Below, in pieces: positions 28,353 through 37,437 of a stretch of DNA of 64,000 bases. Origin of the DNA: Polyangiaceae bacterium (GTDB taxonomy: Bacteria > Myxococcota_A > Polyangia > Polyangiales > Polyangiaceae). Under the pieces are notes generated by a model. That model worked only from the letters and a program-made list of their open reading frames with translations. It searched no databases and was not told the origin of the DNA. The DNA is taken from contig JADJXL010000020.1 of assembly GCA_016715885.1 (NCBI GenBank), positions 620,001-684,000 of the forward strand, given 5' to 3'. The translations under genes were made by a program, and so were the position numbers. Within the stretch, counting starts at the first letter, position 1; every line of letters starts with the position of its first letter.

Positions 28353-30674
28353 GTGCGCACTTATTGGTATTCGCCTCGGCTTGCGACGTTCGTGGCCATC
28401 ATGGGCTTTGCCGCAACTGCACCTTTTGCTGGGTGCGGCGGTGATGCCGTAACCATCAAGCCCAACGGGACGGGTGGTGATGGTGGTGGAGGTGGCGGGG
28501 ACTTGGGCGTTTGCGGCAATGGCAAGCTCGAGTCTGCGGAAGCTTGTGATGATGGAAACCTCGTTGGCGGGGACGGGTGCGAGCCCGATTGCAGTTACAC
28601 CTGCAACAACGCGAGCCCTGCGACGGGCGATGCCAAGTGTGACGATATGGATCCGTGTAATGGCCAGGAAACTTGCCTGGACGATCACACGTGTTCGAAG
28701 GGGACTGCCGCGGACGACGGAAAGGATTGCGGCAATGGGCAGATCTGCGTCGCGGGTGTTTGCAGTCCTGATCAATGCGGCGACCTTTTCAAGAGCGAAT
28801 CCGAGGAATGTGACGACGGCAATGTCACGAATGGCGATGGCTGCAATGATTGCAAATTCTCGTGTTTGTCCTCGGATCCTTTGCGTGATTGCACGAACCT
28901 CGATCCATGCCTCGGCACGGTTTGCGACGACGCGACGCATACCTGCGGCAATCCCCTTGGTGAAGGCGCCTACTGTGGTCAGGGCCAAGTTTGCAAGGGC
29001 GGCACTTGTACGCCGACCGTTTGCGGCGACGGTGTACTCGAATTCGGCGAAGTTTGCGACGACGGCAACCTCGTCGATGGCGACGGCTGCGACGCCAATT
29101 GCACGCTTTCCTGCGTCGATCCAGCCGCCGATTGTCCCATCGCGCCGACATGCCAGATTGCAGCGTGCAGTGCGGCCAATGTGTGCACGACGAATCCTGT
29201 CGCAGTAGATCCGGCGTGTGTGGCACCGAGCTCGTGTCAAAATGGTGCTTGCCAAGCTCCCACTGCCGTGTGCGGCAACGGTTTTCTGGAAATTGGCGAA
29301 GCTTGCGATTTTGGGGCTGGAAACGGCACCAACACGGGTTGCGAAGACAATTGTACACTATCGTGCATGACGGACGTCGATTGCAACGACATGAATACGT
29401 GCGACGGCACGGAAACGTGCACCGACACGCTCCAGAACGGTCAAATTGGGAGACGGTGTGCAGCGGGCATGAACGAGCCGAACTGCTCGGCATGCGCAGG
29501 CGGCCTTTGCAACAATGGTACGTGCACGGCATCGGCGTGCGGTGACGGGTGCCTCGACACGATGGCGGGCGAACAATGCGAACCGCCTGGATCCGCAACA
29601 TGCGACGCGATGTGCAAAACCATCATCGTGGCCATTTGTGGCAATGGCACGCGCGAGCCTTCCGAGCAATGTGACGACGGCAATACGACCAACCTGGACG
29701 GCTGCAGTGCCACGTGCACCTTCGAGCAGCTACAGCGTGCCAATTGGCTCGCCATGCAATATGGCACGGACACGTATTGCACCGCCAACCGCCTTGGCAG
29801 CGCCATTGCAACGGCAGGTCAAAGCACGATTTCCGACGCCATCACTGCCAGCGTCAAGGACGGATCCATCACGATCATCTTCCAGATGCTCGATCTCGAC
29901 GATTTGAGCGGCACCAGCGATCCCATGTTGCAGCTCGGATCGACGACCGGAATACCCATCATTCCTGCCGGCACTGTATACGATGGCGCTGCAGACCTCG
30001 ATTGGTGGTACACGATCGACACGCTCACGCTGGATGCTGCCCGCGTGCCAACGGGCAAACTGAGCGCCAGCATTGCGGGCAAAACGCTCAATGCGGGCCC
30101 CGGCTCGCTGTTCCTCACCATCAATCTCGGCGGCGTCCCCGCACCGCTCAACATGAACAACGTCAAAATCGAGGCGAGCATCGGCAATGCGACCATGCCA
30201 CTCGTGTCCATGGGAGCTCCGCCGGGCCATCTCGCTTCGGAAAACCTTGATCCGGCGCTTCAGAGCTTCGAGACGATGGGGCAACCGAATGCCAATGGTG
30301 CAGCCAAGCTTTGCGGGAACGTGTCTGCCGCTTCGCTTGCGCAGGTGCCCGTTCCGGCGGTATTGCTCTCGGGCAGCACCGCTTGCAGCCAAGGGTATAC
30401 CGCGGCAAACAGTTTGCTCGATGTCATCGTCGGCGGCTGTACGGCTTTGGGCATCATTCCTGTGATCATCGCGCGCCAGCCCGATACGCACGATCCAAAC
30501 CTGACAAACCTTGGCGCAGGTCCCCCCTACACGCTCACGCGTAACACGACGACCAAACAGGTCAATGGATGCCGGGACATGAACAACGTCGCCGTGCCGC
30601 TATTCGAATGTCTACAGGACGCGGCGTACTCGGCGTACTTTAAGTTCGCGACCGATCGCGTCATCGGCAAGTGA
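28353..30674 (+). CDS. Lipoprotein with DUF4215-type Cys-rich repeats
   Basis: 773 aa. The GTG at 28353 is chosen because GGAGGAG lies 5 bp upstream and the resulting signal ends TAPFAGC. A Gly-rich linker is followed by six DUF4215-like units of the form CGNGxxExxExCDDGNxxxxDGCxxxC (VCGNGKLESAEACDDGN, QCGDLFKSESEECDDGN, VCGDGVLEFGEVCDDGN, VCGNGFLEIGEACDFG, ACGDGCLDTMAGEQC, ICGNGTREPSEQCDDGN). The C-terminal about 300 residues form an unassigned domain. These repeats are common in exported myxobacterial proteins and are thought to be disulfide-rich spacers. Function unknown. Confidence 0.85.
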   Translation: MRTYWYSPRLATFVAIMGFAATAPFAGCGGDAVTIKPNGTGGDGGGGGGDLGVCGNGKLESAEACDDGNLVGGDGCEPDCSYTCNNASPATGDAKCDDMDPCNGQETCLDDHTCSKGTAADDGKDCGNGQICVAGVCSPDQCGDLFKSESEECDDGNVTNGDGCNDCKFSCLSSDPLRDCTNLDPCLGTVCDDATHTCGNPLGEGAYCGQGQVCKGGTCTPTVCGDGVLEFGEVCDDGNLVDGDGCDANCTLSCVDPAADCPIAPTCQIAACSAANVCTTNPVAVDPACVAPSSCQNGACQAPTAVCGNGFLEIGEACDFGAGNGTNTGCEDNCTLSCMTDVDCNDMNTCDGTETCTDTLQNGQIGRRCAAGMNEPNCSACAGGLCNNGTCTASACGDGCLDTMAGEQCEPPGSATCDAMCKTIIVAICGNGTREPSEQCDDGNTTNLDGCSATCTFEQLQRANWLAMQYGTDTYCTANRLGSAIATAGQSTISDAITASVKDGSITIIFQMLDLDDLSGTSDPMLQLGSTTGIPIIPAGTVYDGAADLDWWYTIDTLTLDAARVPTGKLSASIAGKTLNAGPGSLFLTINLGGVPAPLNMNNVKIEASIGNATMPLVSMGAPPGHLASENLDPALQSFETMGQPNANGAAKLCGNVSAASLAQVPVPAVLLSGSTACSQGYTAANSLLDVIVGGCTALGIIPVIIARQPDTHDPNLTNLGAGPPYTLTRNTTTKQVNGCRDMNNVAVPLFECLQDAAYSAYFKFATDRVIGK

Positions 30675-30700
30675 ATTGAAAACGTACGGCACGCCCCCAC

Positions 30701-30848
30701 AAGGTGCCAACCACTTTTGTGGGCGTAACGCGACCTACAGCAAACACAAGGTGCAACGCGTCCCACGCGATAGAAGGTGCCAGAAGGTGCCAACCACTTT
30801 GGGGCGCCCAACTTTGGGGCGCCCAGACTTGGACGTGCCAACCACTTA
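30701..30848 (-). repeat. REP-like hairpin repeat cluster upstream of the RAYT-like gene
   Basis: AAGGTGCCAACCACTT copies at 30701 and 30783, a degenerate AAGGTGCAACG at about 30748, and a partial GTGCCAACCACTTAG at 30834. Between the last two lies a short TTTGGGGCGCCCAAC tandem. The cluster covers most of the interval between the DUF4215 gene and the transposase ATG (30944), placing a repeat group directly beside the candidate mobilising enzyme. Confidence 0.85.
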
Positions 30849-30943
30849 GGGGTGCGCAAGCTCCAAACCCAGGCCAAAGATGCCGACCGAAAAAAAATTC
30901 GTCAAATCACGCAACTGGCTCCTCGCCCGGTCGATGTATAGGT

Positions 30944-32125
30944 ATGCGACGACTGCGACAACTTCTCGCTACCGAAATTTATTTTGTGACCATCCGAACC
31001 ATCGAGGGGCGTTTCGCACTCAGCCCCTATGCATGTCCACGTGCCTGGCAAGAGTCTGAATATCGGCAGGTCGACTGGGAAAACAAGCTCGCGATGATCG
31101 AACGCGGACGTGCGTGCGTCGAGGCAACCGAAGCGCTCACGGACATGATCGGACTCTCGGAAACCAATCATACGTCACGCCCCGAGATTCCCTATGACAC
31201 ATTTACCAATTCGATTCCCAACATCATTGGCAGCTGCATGGCGCGCGGCGTTGCAATGTTCGGCGTGCATCTGTACGGTTTCGTTTGGATGAGCAACCAC
31301 GCGCACTTGCTTTTACGGGCCCCGAAGAAAAACTTCGCAGACTTCATGGCGTATTTGAATGGTCAGATCGCCGTCAATGTGAATCGGTTTCTTGGGCGAA
31401 CAAATCAATTGTGGGCGCGACGCTATGCGGCTGCTCAAGTGTTGGACGATGCCGCAGAGCTCGAAATGCTGGGGTACCTCCTCGCCAATCCGCAAAATGC
31501 GGGGATTGCAAGTTCCATCAGCGATTGGCCAGGGTTGTCGAGCGCCGCGTTCTTTTTCCAAAACCGCAACCAACGATTCTTGTGTTTCGACCGGACAGCT
31601 TGGCACAACAATGGCCGGCCAAGCAACATTGCGCCATTCCTGTCGACCGTGACGCTCGAACACAAGCTATTGCCACAACTGTCGCGACTCGACAAGAAAA
31701 AGCTCCGAAGAAAATTGCGTCGATTGATCAATGAGAAGCTAAAACCATCGCCCGTTGCCGACACTCATGTCCAGCTCGCACCTGCCCCCCCGATTCGACG
31801 GCAACTGCTCGCACGCACGGTCATTCCAACCGAAAGGCCCGCGCCATCTAAGCGCAAGCGCTCACATCAGCCACTTTGCCATACGACGAAGCCGTCGTTG
31901 TGGCAACTGTATCACAAATGGTATCGTGAATTTCGCATTGCATTTGCAGACAGCTCACTCGAGTACAAACGTGGCAACACGGATGTGGAATTTCCACCAG
32001 GCTCCTTTGCGCCATCCAAATACCCACGAGCACGTTGCTCGAACGATCCAGATGCATTTTCGCGATTGCATCCAACGCGCCAGAATTTGGAAATCGCAGA
32101 TGCACGCGCCAAGCTAGCAGCATAA
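30944..32125 (+). CDS. REP-associated (RAYT-like) Y1 transposase with C-terminal extension
   Basis: 393 aa from the ATG at 30944. The N-terminal about 230 residues have the IS200/RAYT plan: an ATEIYFVTIRT strand, a long helical insert, then GVHLYGFVWMSNHAHLLLRAP with the HUH-type His-x-His (SNHAHLLL), AYLNGQIAVNVNRFLGRTNQLWARRYAAAQVL and LEMLGYLLANPQNAGI. These closely follow RAYT proteins, single-domain tyrosine transposases that process REP hairpins as single strands. The C-terminal about 160 residues are basic and not usual for the family. It stands alone and is flanked by copies of the dispersed hairpin repeat on both sides (30701-30848, 32311). The catalytic Tyr position is not certain by eye. 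Confidence 0.75.
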   Translation: MRRLRQLLATEIYFVTIRTIEGRFALSPYACPRAWQESEYRQVDWENKLAMIERGRACVEATEALTDMIGLSETNHTSRPEIPYDTFTNSIPNIIGSCMARGVAMFGVHLYGFVWMSNHAHLLLRAPKKNFADFMAYLNGQIAVNVNRFLGRTNQLWARRYAAAQVLDDAAELEMLGYLLANPQNAGIASSISDWPGLSSAAFFFQNRNQRFLCFDRTAWHNNGRPSNIAPFLSTVTLEHKLLPQLSRLDKKKLRRKLRRLINEKLKPSPVADTHVQLAPAPPIRRQLLARTVIPTERPAPSKRKRSHQPLCHTTKPSLWQLYHKWYREFRIAFADSSLEYKRGNTDVEFPPGSFAPSKYPRARCSNDPDAFSRLHPTRQNLEIADARAKLAA

Positions 32126-32310
32126 AGAGAAAGCGCTGCGCACACGCAATGGGGGCGTGCGTGCGCCGTGCAATGTATTAGACATTCCGTTGCGGATTCG
32201 CAGGTACTGGTTTGCGTCGTGCAACCGGCTTGCGATGTGAACTGGACTGTCGCTCCCAATGACGGAGTCGCTGGAACTCGGGACCTCGTAACGCCAAGTT
32301 TCTCGGCCCT

Positions 32311-32364
32311 AAGTGGCTGGCACCTGTTCTTGGCAGGTCTGGCCGGCACGGCCGGCCTTTCCAG
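32311..32364 (+). repeat. Single REP-like repeat followed by a GC hairpin
   Basis: AAGTGGCTGGCACCTGTT at 32311 is a variant of the dispersed repeat. About 10 bp later comes GGCCG-GCA-CGGCC, a strong hairpin followed by GGCCTTT, which could terminate transcription from upstream. The rest of the 32126-32394 gap holds no recognisable gene. Confidence 0.6.
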
Positions 32365-32394
32365 GCGCCTTGATTGGTGCTACCAAGCCGCGCC

Positions 32395-32979
32395 GTGAGA
32401 ACGCGTTCGCAGACACCGACCAAGCTGATCCATCGGCGACAGACGCTCGAGGTCCCCAGCGCGGGTGCGCGTCTGGTGCTCGTCGCCGACACACACAGCG
32501 CGCCGCATCCGGAAAGTGCGAAACACATCGCGGCGCAGCATCCAACGCACATCCTGCACGCTGGCGACATTGGCGACCTCGGGGTGCTCGACCAGCTCGC
32601 GAAGCTATCCAACGTGACCGCCGTGCGGGGCAATATCGATGTCCACGCGCACGATCTCCCGGACGTCATCACGATTGACGTGCGTGACCTCGACGGCCCG
32701 CTCGTCACGCTGCTTCTCGTCCACATTGCTGTGTACGGGCCCAAGCTGCGTGCGGAAGTCGCGAAACTCGCACATGCAGAGGGCGCATCGATCGTCGTCT
32801 GCGGCCATTCGCACGTGCCGTTCATGGGGCGGGACAAGGGGGTCGTCATCGTGAATCCGGGCTCCATTGGCCCGCGGCGATTCCAGCTTCCGATTGTGTT
32901 TGCAACGATGGACGTGAGCCGCGAGCGGATATCGATGCAGCACGTGAGCTGCGAGACGGGGCAGCGGTGGGAGCCCTGA
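32395..32979 (+). CDS. YfcE/MJ0936-type metallophosphoesterase
   Basis: About 194 aa from the GTG at 32395; another GTG at 32374 is in frame and cannot be excluded. Calcineurin-like motifs occur in order: LVLVADTHS (Asp, His), HAGDIGD (Asp), VRGNID (Asn), LLVHIAV, and VVCGHSHVPF with the GHxH metal ligands, then NPGSIGPRR. This is the compact single-domain YfcE/MJ0936 family, manganese-dependent phosphodiesterases that hydrolyse model substrates such as bis-p-nitrophenyl phosphate; the natural substrate is unknown. In the LLVHIAV segment the family usually has HG. It is soluble and without an obvious operon partner. Confidence 0.85.
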   Translation: MRTRSQTPTKLIHRRQTLEVPSAGARLVLVADTHSAPHPESAKHIAAQHPTHILHAGDIGDLGVLDQLAKLSNVTAVRGNIDVHAHDLPDVITIDVRDLDGPLVTLLLVHIAVYGPKLRAEVAKLAHAEGASIVVCGHSHVPFMGRDKGVVIVNPGSIGPRRFQLPIVFATMDVSRERISMQHVSCETGQRWEP

Positions 32980-33026
32980 TGAATTACTGAGACAGGTGCG
33001 TCCCGGCATTTTTGGCGGGACGCCCG

Positions 33027-33066
33027 AAGTGGTTGGCACCTTTTTCCGAAGTGGTTGGCACCTTTT
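33027..33066 (+). repeat. REP-like repeat pair, 21-bp period
   Basis: Two adjacent AAGTGGTTGGCACCTTT copies at 33027 and 33048, separated by only TTCCG. They lie 87 bp before the ATG of the AAA/nuclease gene and read towards it. This is the tightest spacing of the repeat in the window. Confidence 0.9.
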
Positions 33067-33152
33067 TCGGAAGGAAAAACTGCGCCTGCCCATGCCCGCT
33101 TGACATACCACGGGCGCCAAGTAACAGTGGCCAGCGAGTTCGGGGTCGCGTC

Positions 33153-34856
33153 ATGAAAAAATTTCGTCCTGCCATCGGTTACTCGGACTTTCGCGAGCTG
33201 CGCGAAGCGGGGCTCAGCTACGTCGACAAGACGAGCTTCATCACCGAAATCCTCGACGACTCCAGCAAGGTGCTGCTTTTCCCGCGGCCTCGACGATTCG
33301 GCAAGACCATTAACCTGTCGATGCTCGGGCACTTCCTCCGCAAGACGAACGAAGATCTTCTCCCGTTGTTCGCGGGCCTCGAGGTCACCAAGAACGCCGA
33401 GACCATGGCGCACTTTCAACAATACCCGGTCATCTTCGCCACGTTCAAAGACGTCAAAGCCAAGACATTCGCCGATGCGCTCGATGGAATCCGTGCTCAG
33501 ATCGTTACTGCGTACCGCGAGCACCGTTACTTGCTCGACGAGAACAAGCTCGATGCGACGATCGCGCGGGAGTTCCAACGTGTGCTGACGGGCGAGGCCA
33601 CCGCGAACGAGCTTCAGTATGCGTTCTTCTGGCTCTCGAAAGCCCTTCATGAACACCACGGCAAACGTGCTGTCATTTTGATCGACGAATACGACACTCC
33701 GGTACAGTCCGGCTATGCCCATGGCTTTTTCGATGACGTCGTGTTGTTTTTCCGCAACTTCTTTTCAGCGTGCCTCAAAGACAACAGCGCGCTTTTCAAG
33801 TCGGTGCTCACGGGCATCTTGCGCGTGTCCAAAGAAAACATGTTTTCAGGCCTGAACCATATCGATGTTCGGACGATCCTCCACGAGCCCTACAGTACGT
33901 CCTTCGGATTTACCGAAGACGAAGTCGCTTCCATCGTCGAGCCTGCGCATTTGGAAGAAGTCCGCTCGTGGTACAATGGGTACGTTTTTGGCGGGCACGT
34001 CATCTACAATCCATGGTCGATTCTCCATTACATCAAAAACGGCGTCTTGGAGCCCTATTGGGTGAACACCGCTTCGAACGAGCTCATCGAGCGGCTTGCG
34101 CTCAAAGAGGGTCTCGGTTTGTCCGACACATCGGCTGCGCTCTTGAACGGAGGCACCATCGACGTGCAAATCGATTCCAACATCGTCTTGCGCGACATCG
34201 ATCGGATTCCCGAAGCGTTCTGGAATTTTTTGCTCTTCGCGGGATACTTGAAGGTCGTCGATTTGCAGCTCGACATGGGACGATATCATGGAAAACTCGC
34301 CATACCCAATCGCGAAGTGAACATCGTGTATCAGGACCTCTTTCGCATGTGGCTCGCCAAAGCCGATCCGACATCGGATGACACGAAAACCGTCGTCAAA
34401 GCGCTGCTTGCCGGAGATGCTGCCACGGTGCAAGAGAGCCTCGGTCGGATCCTCCTCACGGCCATGTCCTATTACGATGCGGCGGGAGCGAAGCCCGAAA
34501 AACTCTACCACGGGTTCGTCCTGGGTCTGCTCGTGCACTTGGAGAAGCAATACGAAATTCGGTCCAATCGAGAATCCGGTTATGGTCGTGCCGACATGAT
34601 CATGCGACCAAGAACTTCTGGGCGCCCTGGCGTGGTCATCGAATTCAAGGTGCTCGACAGCCCGCGAAAAACCGTGGACGGTGTGCTCAAAGAAGGTGCC
34701 CAGCAAGTGCGCGAGCTGCGGTACGCGAGCGAGCTTGCCGCGGCCGGCGCGTCACCGGTTTACGAATACGTGATGACGTTCGATGGAAAACAGACGTGGG
34801 TGAAGCGTGTGGAAGAAGTCTTGGGGGAGGCGTCGTCGGTCGAGCGCACGTTTTGA
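33153..34856 (+). CDS. AAA-ATPase-like / PD-(D/E)XK nuclease-fold protein
   Basis: 567 aa from the ATG at 33153. The N-terminus (MKKFRPAIGYSDFRELRE, YVDKTSFI) and Walker A-like PRPRRFGKT (Gly50-Thr52) belong to the AAA-ATPase_like family (PF09820-type). Walker B is VILIDEYD (174-181). The C-terminus is a PD-(D/E)XK nuclease fold (PF08011-type): GYGRADMIM, then GVVIEFKV and KEGAQQVRELRYA. These two-domain proteins are widespread in bacteria in multiple copies. They are often suggested to be mobile or defence-related, but without a proven role. A paralogue with the same layout lies broken at 59526-61212. REP-like repeats flank this copy at 33027 and 34876. Confidence 0.9.
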   Translation: MKKFRPAIGYSDFRELREAGLSYVDKTSFITEILDDSSKVLLFPRPRRFGKTINLSMLGHFLRKTNEDLLPLFAGLEVTKNAETMAHFQQYPVIFATFKDVKAKTFADALDGIRAQIVTAYREHRYLLDENKLDATIAREFQRVLTGEATANELQYAFFWLSKALHEHHGKRAVILIDEYDTPVQSGYAHGFFDDVVLFFRNFFSACLKDNSALFKSVLTGILRVSKENMFSGLNHIDVRTILHEPYSTSFGFTEDEVASIVEPAHLEEVRSWYNGYVFGGHVIYNPWSILHYIKNGVLEPYWVNTASNELIERLALKEGLGLSDTSAALLNGGTIDVQIDSNIVLRDIDRIPEAFWNFLLFAGYLKVVDLQLDMGRYHGKLAIPNREVNIVYQDLFRMWLAKADPTSDDTKTVVKALLAGDAATVQESLGRILLTAMSYYDAAGAKPEKLYHGFVLGLLVHLEKQYEIRSNRESGYGRADMIMRPRTSGRPGVVIEFKVLDSPRKTVDGVLKEGAQQVRELRYASELAAAGASPVYEYVMTFDGKQTWVKRVEEVLGEASSVERTF

Positions 34857-34873
34857 AAGCGCGAGCGTACATC

Positions 34874-35557
34874 TCAAGGTGGTTGGCACCTTGCGGAGTG
34901 CGGCACCTTGCGGGGTGCGTTCGGTATTCGGAGGGGATCGTGCCAGCGACGAGGGCGGCGAGAGCGGCTCCCCATCGCCGCGCCCACGTCACGCAGCGGC
35001 TGCGACAGGCTCGGTACGGGCGATTCGGTACGCGCTTTCGTCACGCCGACGGCTTCGCCGTACAGCTTGTGAATGCGTCGCACTTCTTTCAGAAACTCGG
35101 GGCCGGCAATGGCGTTGATGTCCGCCTCGAGGTTCTCTTCGTCAATGCGCTCGATGCGCTTTTGCGTCTCCGCCCATTGGCTCGCGTAATCGTCCTTCAA
35201 GAAAGACACGCCATTCGGAAACAGCGTCGCCAGGATTGCTTGCGCTCGTGCCGCGAGCGGATACGTCTCCGCGGGAAGTCCCGAGTAGTCTTCGATGCGC
35301 CCGACGAGGCGGCTCATGGCATTGTCCGCGAGCACGTCGACGGGTCGCGCATCGGCGCGTTTTTCCACGCGATCGCGCGCCTTCCACGCCGATTGCAAAA
35401 CGATGACCTTCTGACGAAGCGCCTTTGCGGCCTTCTTGACCGCCGCGGGCGCTTTCTTCGGCACCGCCGCGAGCAGCTTGATGGAAAGCGCTATCGCGCT
35501 TGGCACATCGAGCTTCGGAGCACGCGCGTACCGCGACGGATCGAAATCGTCATCCAT
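34874..35557 (-). CDS. Uncharacterised protein with Lys/Ala-rich helical core
   Basis: 227 aa starting MDDDFDPSRYARAPKLD. The core is helical and basic in its first third (AAVPKKAPAAVKKAAKALRQKV), then FPNGVSFLKDDYASQWAETQKRIERIDEENL and PEFLKEVRRIHKLYGEAVG. No domain was recognised and there is no signal. The last about 30 residues have an Arg-rich odd composition. They run into a dispersed repeat copy (34876-34892, AAGGTGGTTGGCACCTT) that supplies the final residues and stop, so the native C-terminus may have been replaced. Confidence 0.6.
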   Translation of the reverse strand: MDDDFDPSRYARAPKLDVPSAIALSIKLLAAVPKKAPAAVKKAAKALRQKVIVLQSAWKARDRVEKRADARPVDVLADNAMSRLVGRIEDYSGLPAETYPLAARAQAILATLFPNGVSFLKDDYASQWAETQKRIERIDEENLEADINAIAGPEFLKEVRRIHKLYGEAVGVTKARTESPVPSLSQPLRDVGAAMGSRSRRPRRWHDPLRIPNAPRKVPHSARCQPP

Positions 35558-35649
35558 GATACCTCCAAGGTGTATACGAGCGCCATATCCGCGCGGAAAG
35601 CCTGCGTCAAAGAGGTTTCAGTGTCTAGGCGGACGACTTTGGCAGTCAT

Positions 35650-35956
35650 GAGACGCAGAACATCGATCGCGCAGGTGGCAGAAGGTCCCGGAACGATGCC
35701 AAGACGACCGCGTGAGGTCCGAGGACATCTCCATGGCGATGTGCACATCGATGACCGGAGGTGCGTGAACCTCGGCGAGTCATGTGAACATCGATCGGGA
35801 AGGTTCCGGGACATCACCAACGCGATGTGAACATGGGTGGCCGGAGGTTCGGGAAGGTGTGCGGGTCATCCGAACATCGATCGCGAAGGTTCCGGGACAT
35901 CGACCAGCGATGTGAACATCGATGGCCAAAGGTGCGCGGACCTCGGAGAGCCATGT
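35650..35956. repeat. Degenerate about 43-bp tandem array
   Basis: Segments built on GAACATCGATCGCGAAGGTTCC and GATGTGAACATCGATGGCC alternate through the interval, giving a half-unit period of about 43 bp. CATCGATG palindromes recur at nearly every unit. No frame stays open through it convincingly. It abuts, on its right side, the truncated MscS fragment at 35957. The stretch 35558-35649 before it is the upstream region of the 227-aa gene. Confidence 0.75.
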
Positions 35957-36106
35957 GAGCATGAGCGGTGCGCGCAAGAGCGCCATCCGCGTCCCTCGCG
36001 GGAGTGCAAGCGCCGACAGCAGAATCACCACGGCACCCGCGCCGATGCCAAACGCGCCAGAACGTAGGTGCTGCAGAGCCAGGGGGAGAAAGTAGTCGGG
36101 ATTCAC
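35957..36106 (-). pseudogene. 5' fragment of an MscS-type channel gene
   Basis: Starting at a GTG (36106) the minus strand encodes about 50 residues beginning NPDYFLPLALQHLRSGAFGIGAG. These match the first 50 of the intact MscS-like channel at 48867-50396 (NPEQLLPLALHHLRSGAFGIGAG) and end in ALLRAPLML against TLLRTPFVL. The nucleotide sequences, including the GTG start, are also clearly alike. Homology stops abruptly where the 43-bp tandem array begins. This is a truncated gene copy. The 36107-36342 stretch upstream shows nothing recognisable. Confidence 0.8.
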
Positions 36107-36342
36107 AGGCTATCTTGTGTCGTCAAGGTTATGGGTGGATCAGCGGCTGCATTGTTTCGCGCAATGACAATCGCTGTTGCAGTCCTCGTAGCCTGCCATC
36201 TTCCAGTCGATTGTTTCGAAAGGCGTCTCAATGCATTTCGGGCGCAAGCATGGTCTCGAGACGCGGCGCCAGCTCGGAGATGGCGGCGGGGTATACGGCA
36301 GGAGATAGCTCGTCGCAGCGGTATTGGACGAGCAGGGATTCG

Positions 36343-37437
36343 CTACAATCCTTCGGGCCGAATGCGCAATACGACCTTGCCAGGGCTTTCTTCCGTTGGG
36401 CCCTCGAAGCGATCGAAGACCAAAAGATAACGCGTCACCCCATCGGCCGCCATCGTGAGCCACGAAAAATTCGCCGGTGCTTTCGGATTCGTCGCCGGAT
36501 CCACCCAGTAATCGGAGAATGCGCTGATCACGCGATCGCCACGCCAAACCAAATTCGCTGCCGTGAGCTCGGAATGACCCACCGCATCGAATCGAGCCAG
36601 CTCCGTGTCCGCCGTGCGCTCTCTCAATATCGCAAGCGTTTCGTTCTTCGACTCGCCCGCGTGCAAATCGACCGCCGTCACCCCGCGCGGACCCCCAAGC
36701 TCGCCATTGACGCTGATCGTCGCGCGACGAAAACAAAGGTGCCAATCTTTCGTGGCCAGGGCGCTCGCAGGTGTGTGAAAAACACGCGCCCCACTGCCCA
36801 AATCGAGGCACTCGCTCGGCACGTCGTCCGCAGGCTGCGATCCGCCCGCCGTGCCGTCGATATCAACGAGCTCTTGCGTCGGCCCCGCGCCGGAAGACGT
36901 CACTTCGGCCCAGCGCAATCGATAGATCGCCGCAATCGGCGCTCCTTGCATTTCGCCGTAATAACCGAGGATCTGCACCTTCCAGAGTTTGTCCCCCTCG
37001 CGCACACCAAACACATGGTACCGCACCCAAAGCACGTGCATCATCGGATCGTACGCCCAATAATCGCTGAACGGTCCACCCGTTTGGTCTTTCGTGACAA
37101 ACGGCACCGTGGGCGCAATGCCCTCGTCATAGGTCGCCGCATCGAGCGGCCCGAACGCTCCTCCATCGCCAGGCCCAGAAACACCACTATTCGTAAAAAT
37201 ATCGTATTTCTCGAATGCAATGTCCCAGCTCGAATCCATCGATCCGTCGCCCATGGGGGTCACGATCGCCGGTTCTTTGTACGAAACGAACGTCCTGCTC
37301 GACGCAGACACCGGCACTTCGAGCGTTTTGCCAGGGTCCTCATTGGGTGTCGTCCCGGTCGACGAAGGATTGCCAACGGATTCGCTGCATCCGGCAACGA
37401 AAAGACAAAGCGCTGCTGCGAAAAATGTTCGATTCAT
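36343..37437 (-). CDS. HmuY-like heme-binding lipoprotein
   Basis: 364 aa with a signal ending LFVAGC. After a short linker the sequence follows the HmuY fold: RTFVSYKEPAIV, SSWDIAFEKYDIFTNSGVSGPGDGGAFGP, YWAYDPMMHVLWVRYHVFGVREGDKLWKVQILGYYG, and a second half with SAFSDYWVDPATN and FSWLTMAADGVTRYLLVFDRFEG. HmuY proteins capture heme at the surface and hand it to a TonB receptor. Here the ATG overlaps the stop of the receptor gene as ATGA, so the two are translationally coupled. The sequence supports the family; heme as ligand is an inference. Confidence 0.75.
   Translation of the reverse strand: MNRTFFAAALCLFVAGCSESVGNPSSTGTTPNEDPGKTLEVPVSASSRTFVSYKEPAIVTPMGDGSMDSSWDIAFEKYDIFTNSGVSGPGDGGAFGPLDAATYDEGIAPTVPFVTKDQTGGPFSDYWAYDPMMHVLWVRYHVFGVREGDKLWKVQILGYYGEMQGAPIAAIYRLRWAEVTSSGAGPTQELVDIDGTAGGSQPADDVPSECLDLGSGARVFHTPASALATKDWHLCFRRATISVNGELGGPRGVTAVDLHAGESKNETLAILRERTADTELARFDAVGHSELTAANLVWRGDRVISAFSDYWVDPATNPKAPANFSWLTMAADGVTRYLLVFDRFEGPTEESPGKVVLRIRPEGL

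Noticed and set aside
32178..33722. 514-aa minus-strand frame
   Set aside because: It covers the antisense of the phosphodiesterase and the AAA gene; both sense genes have clear motifs.
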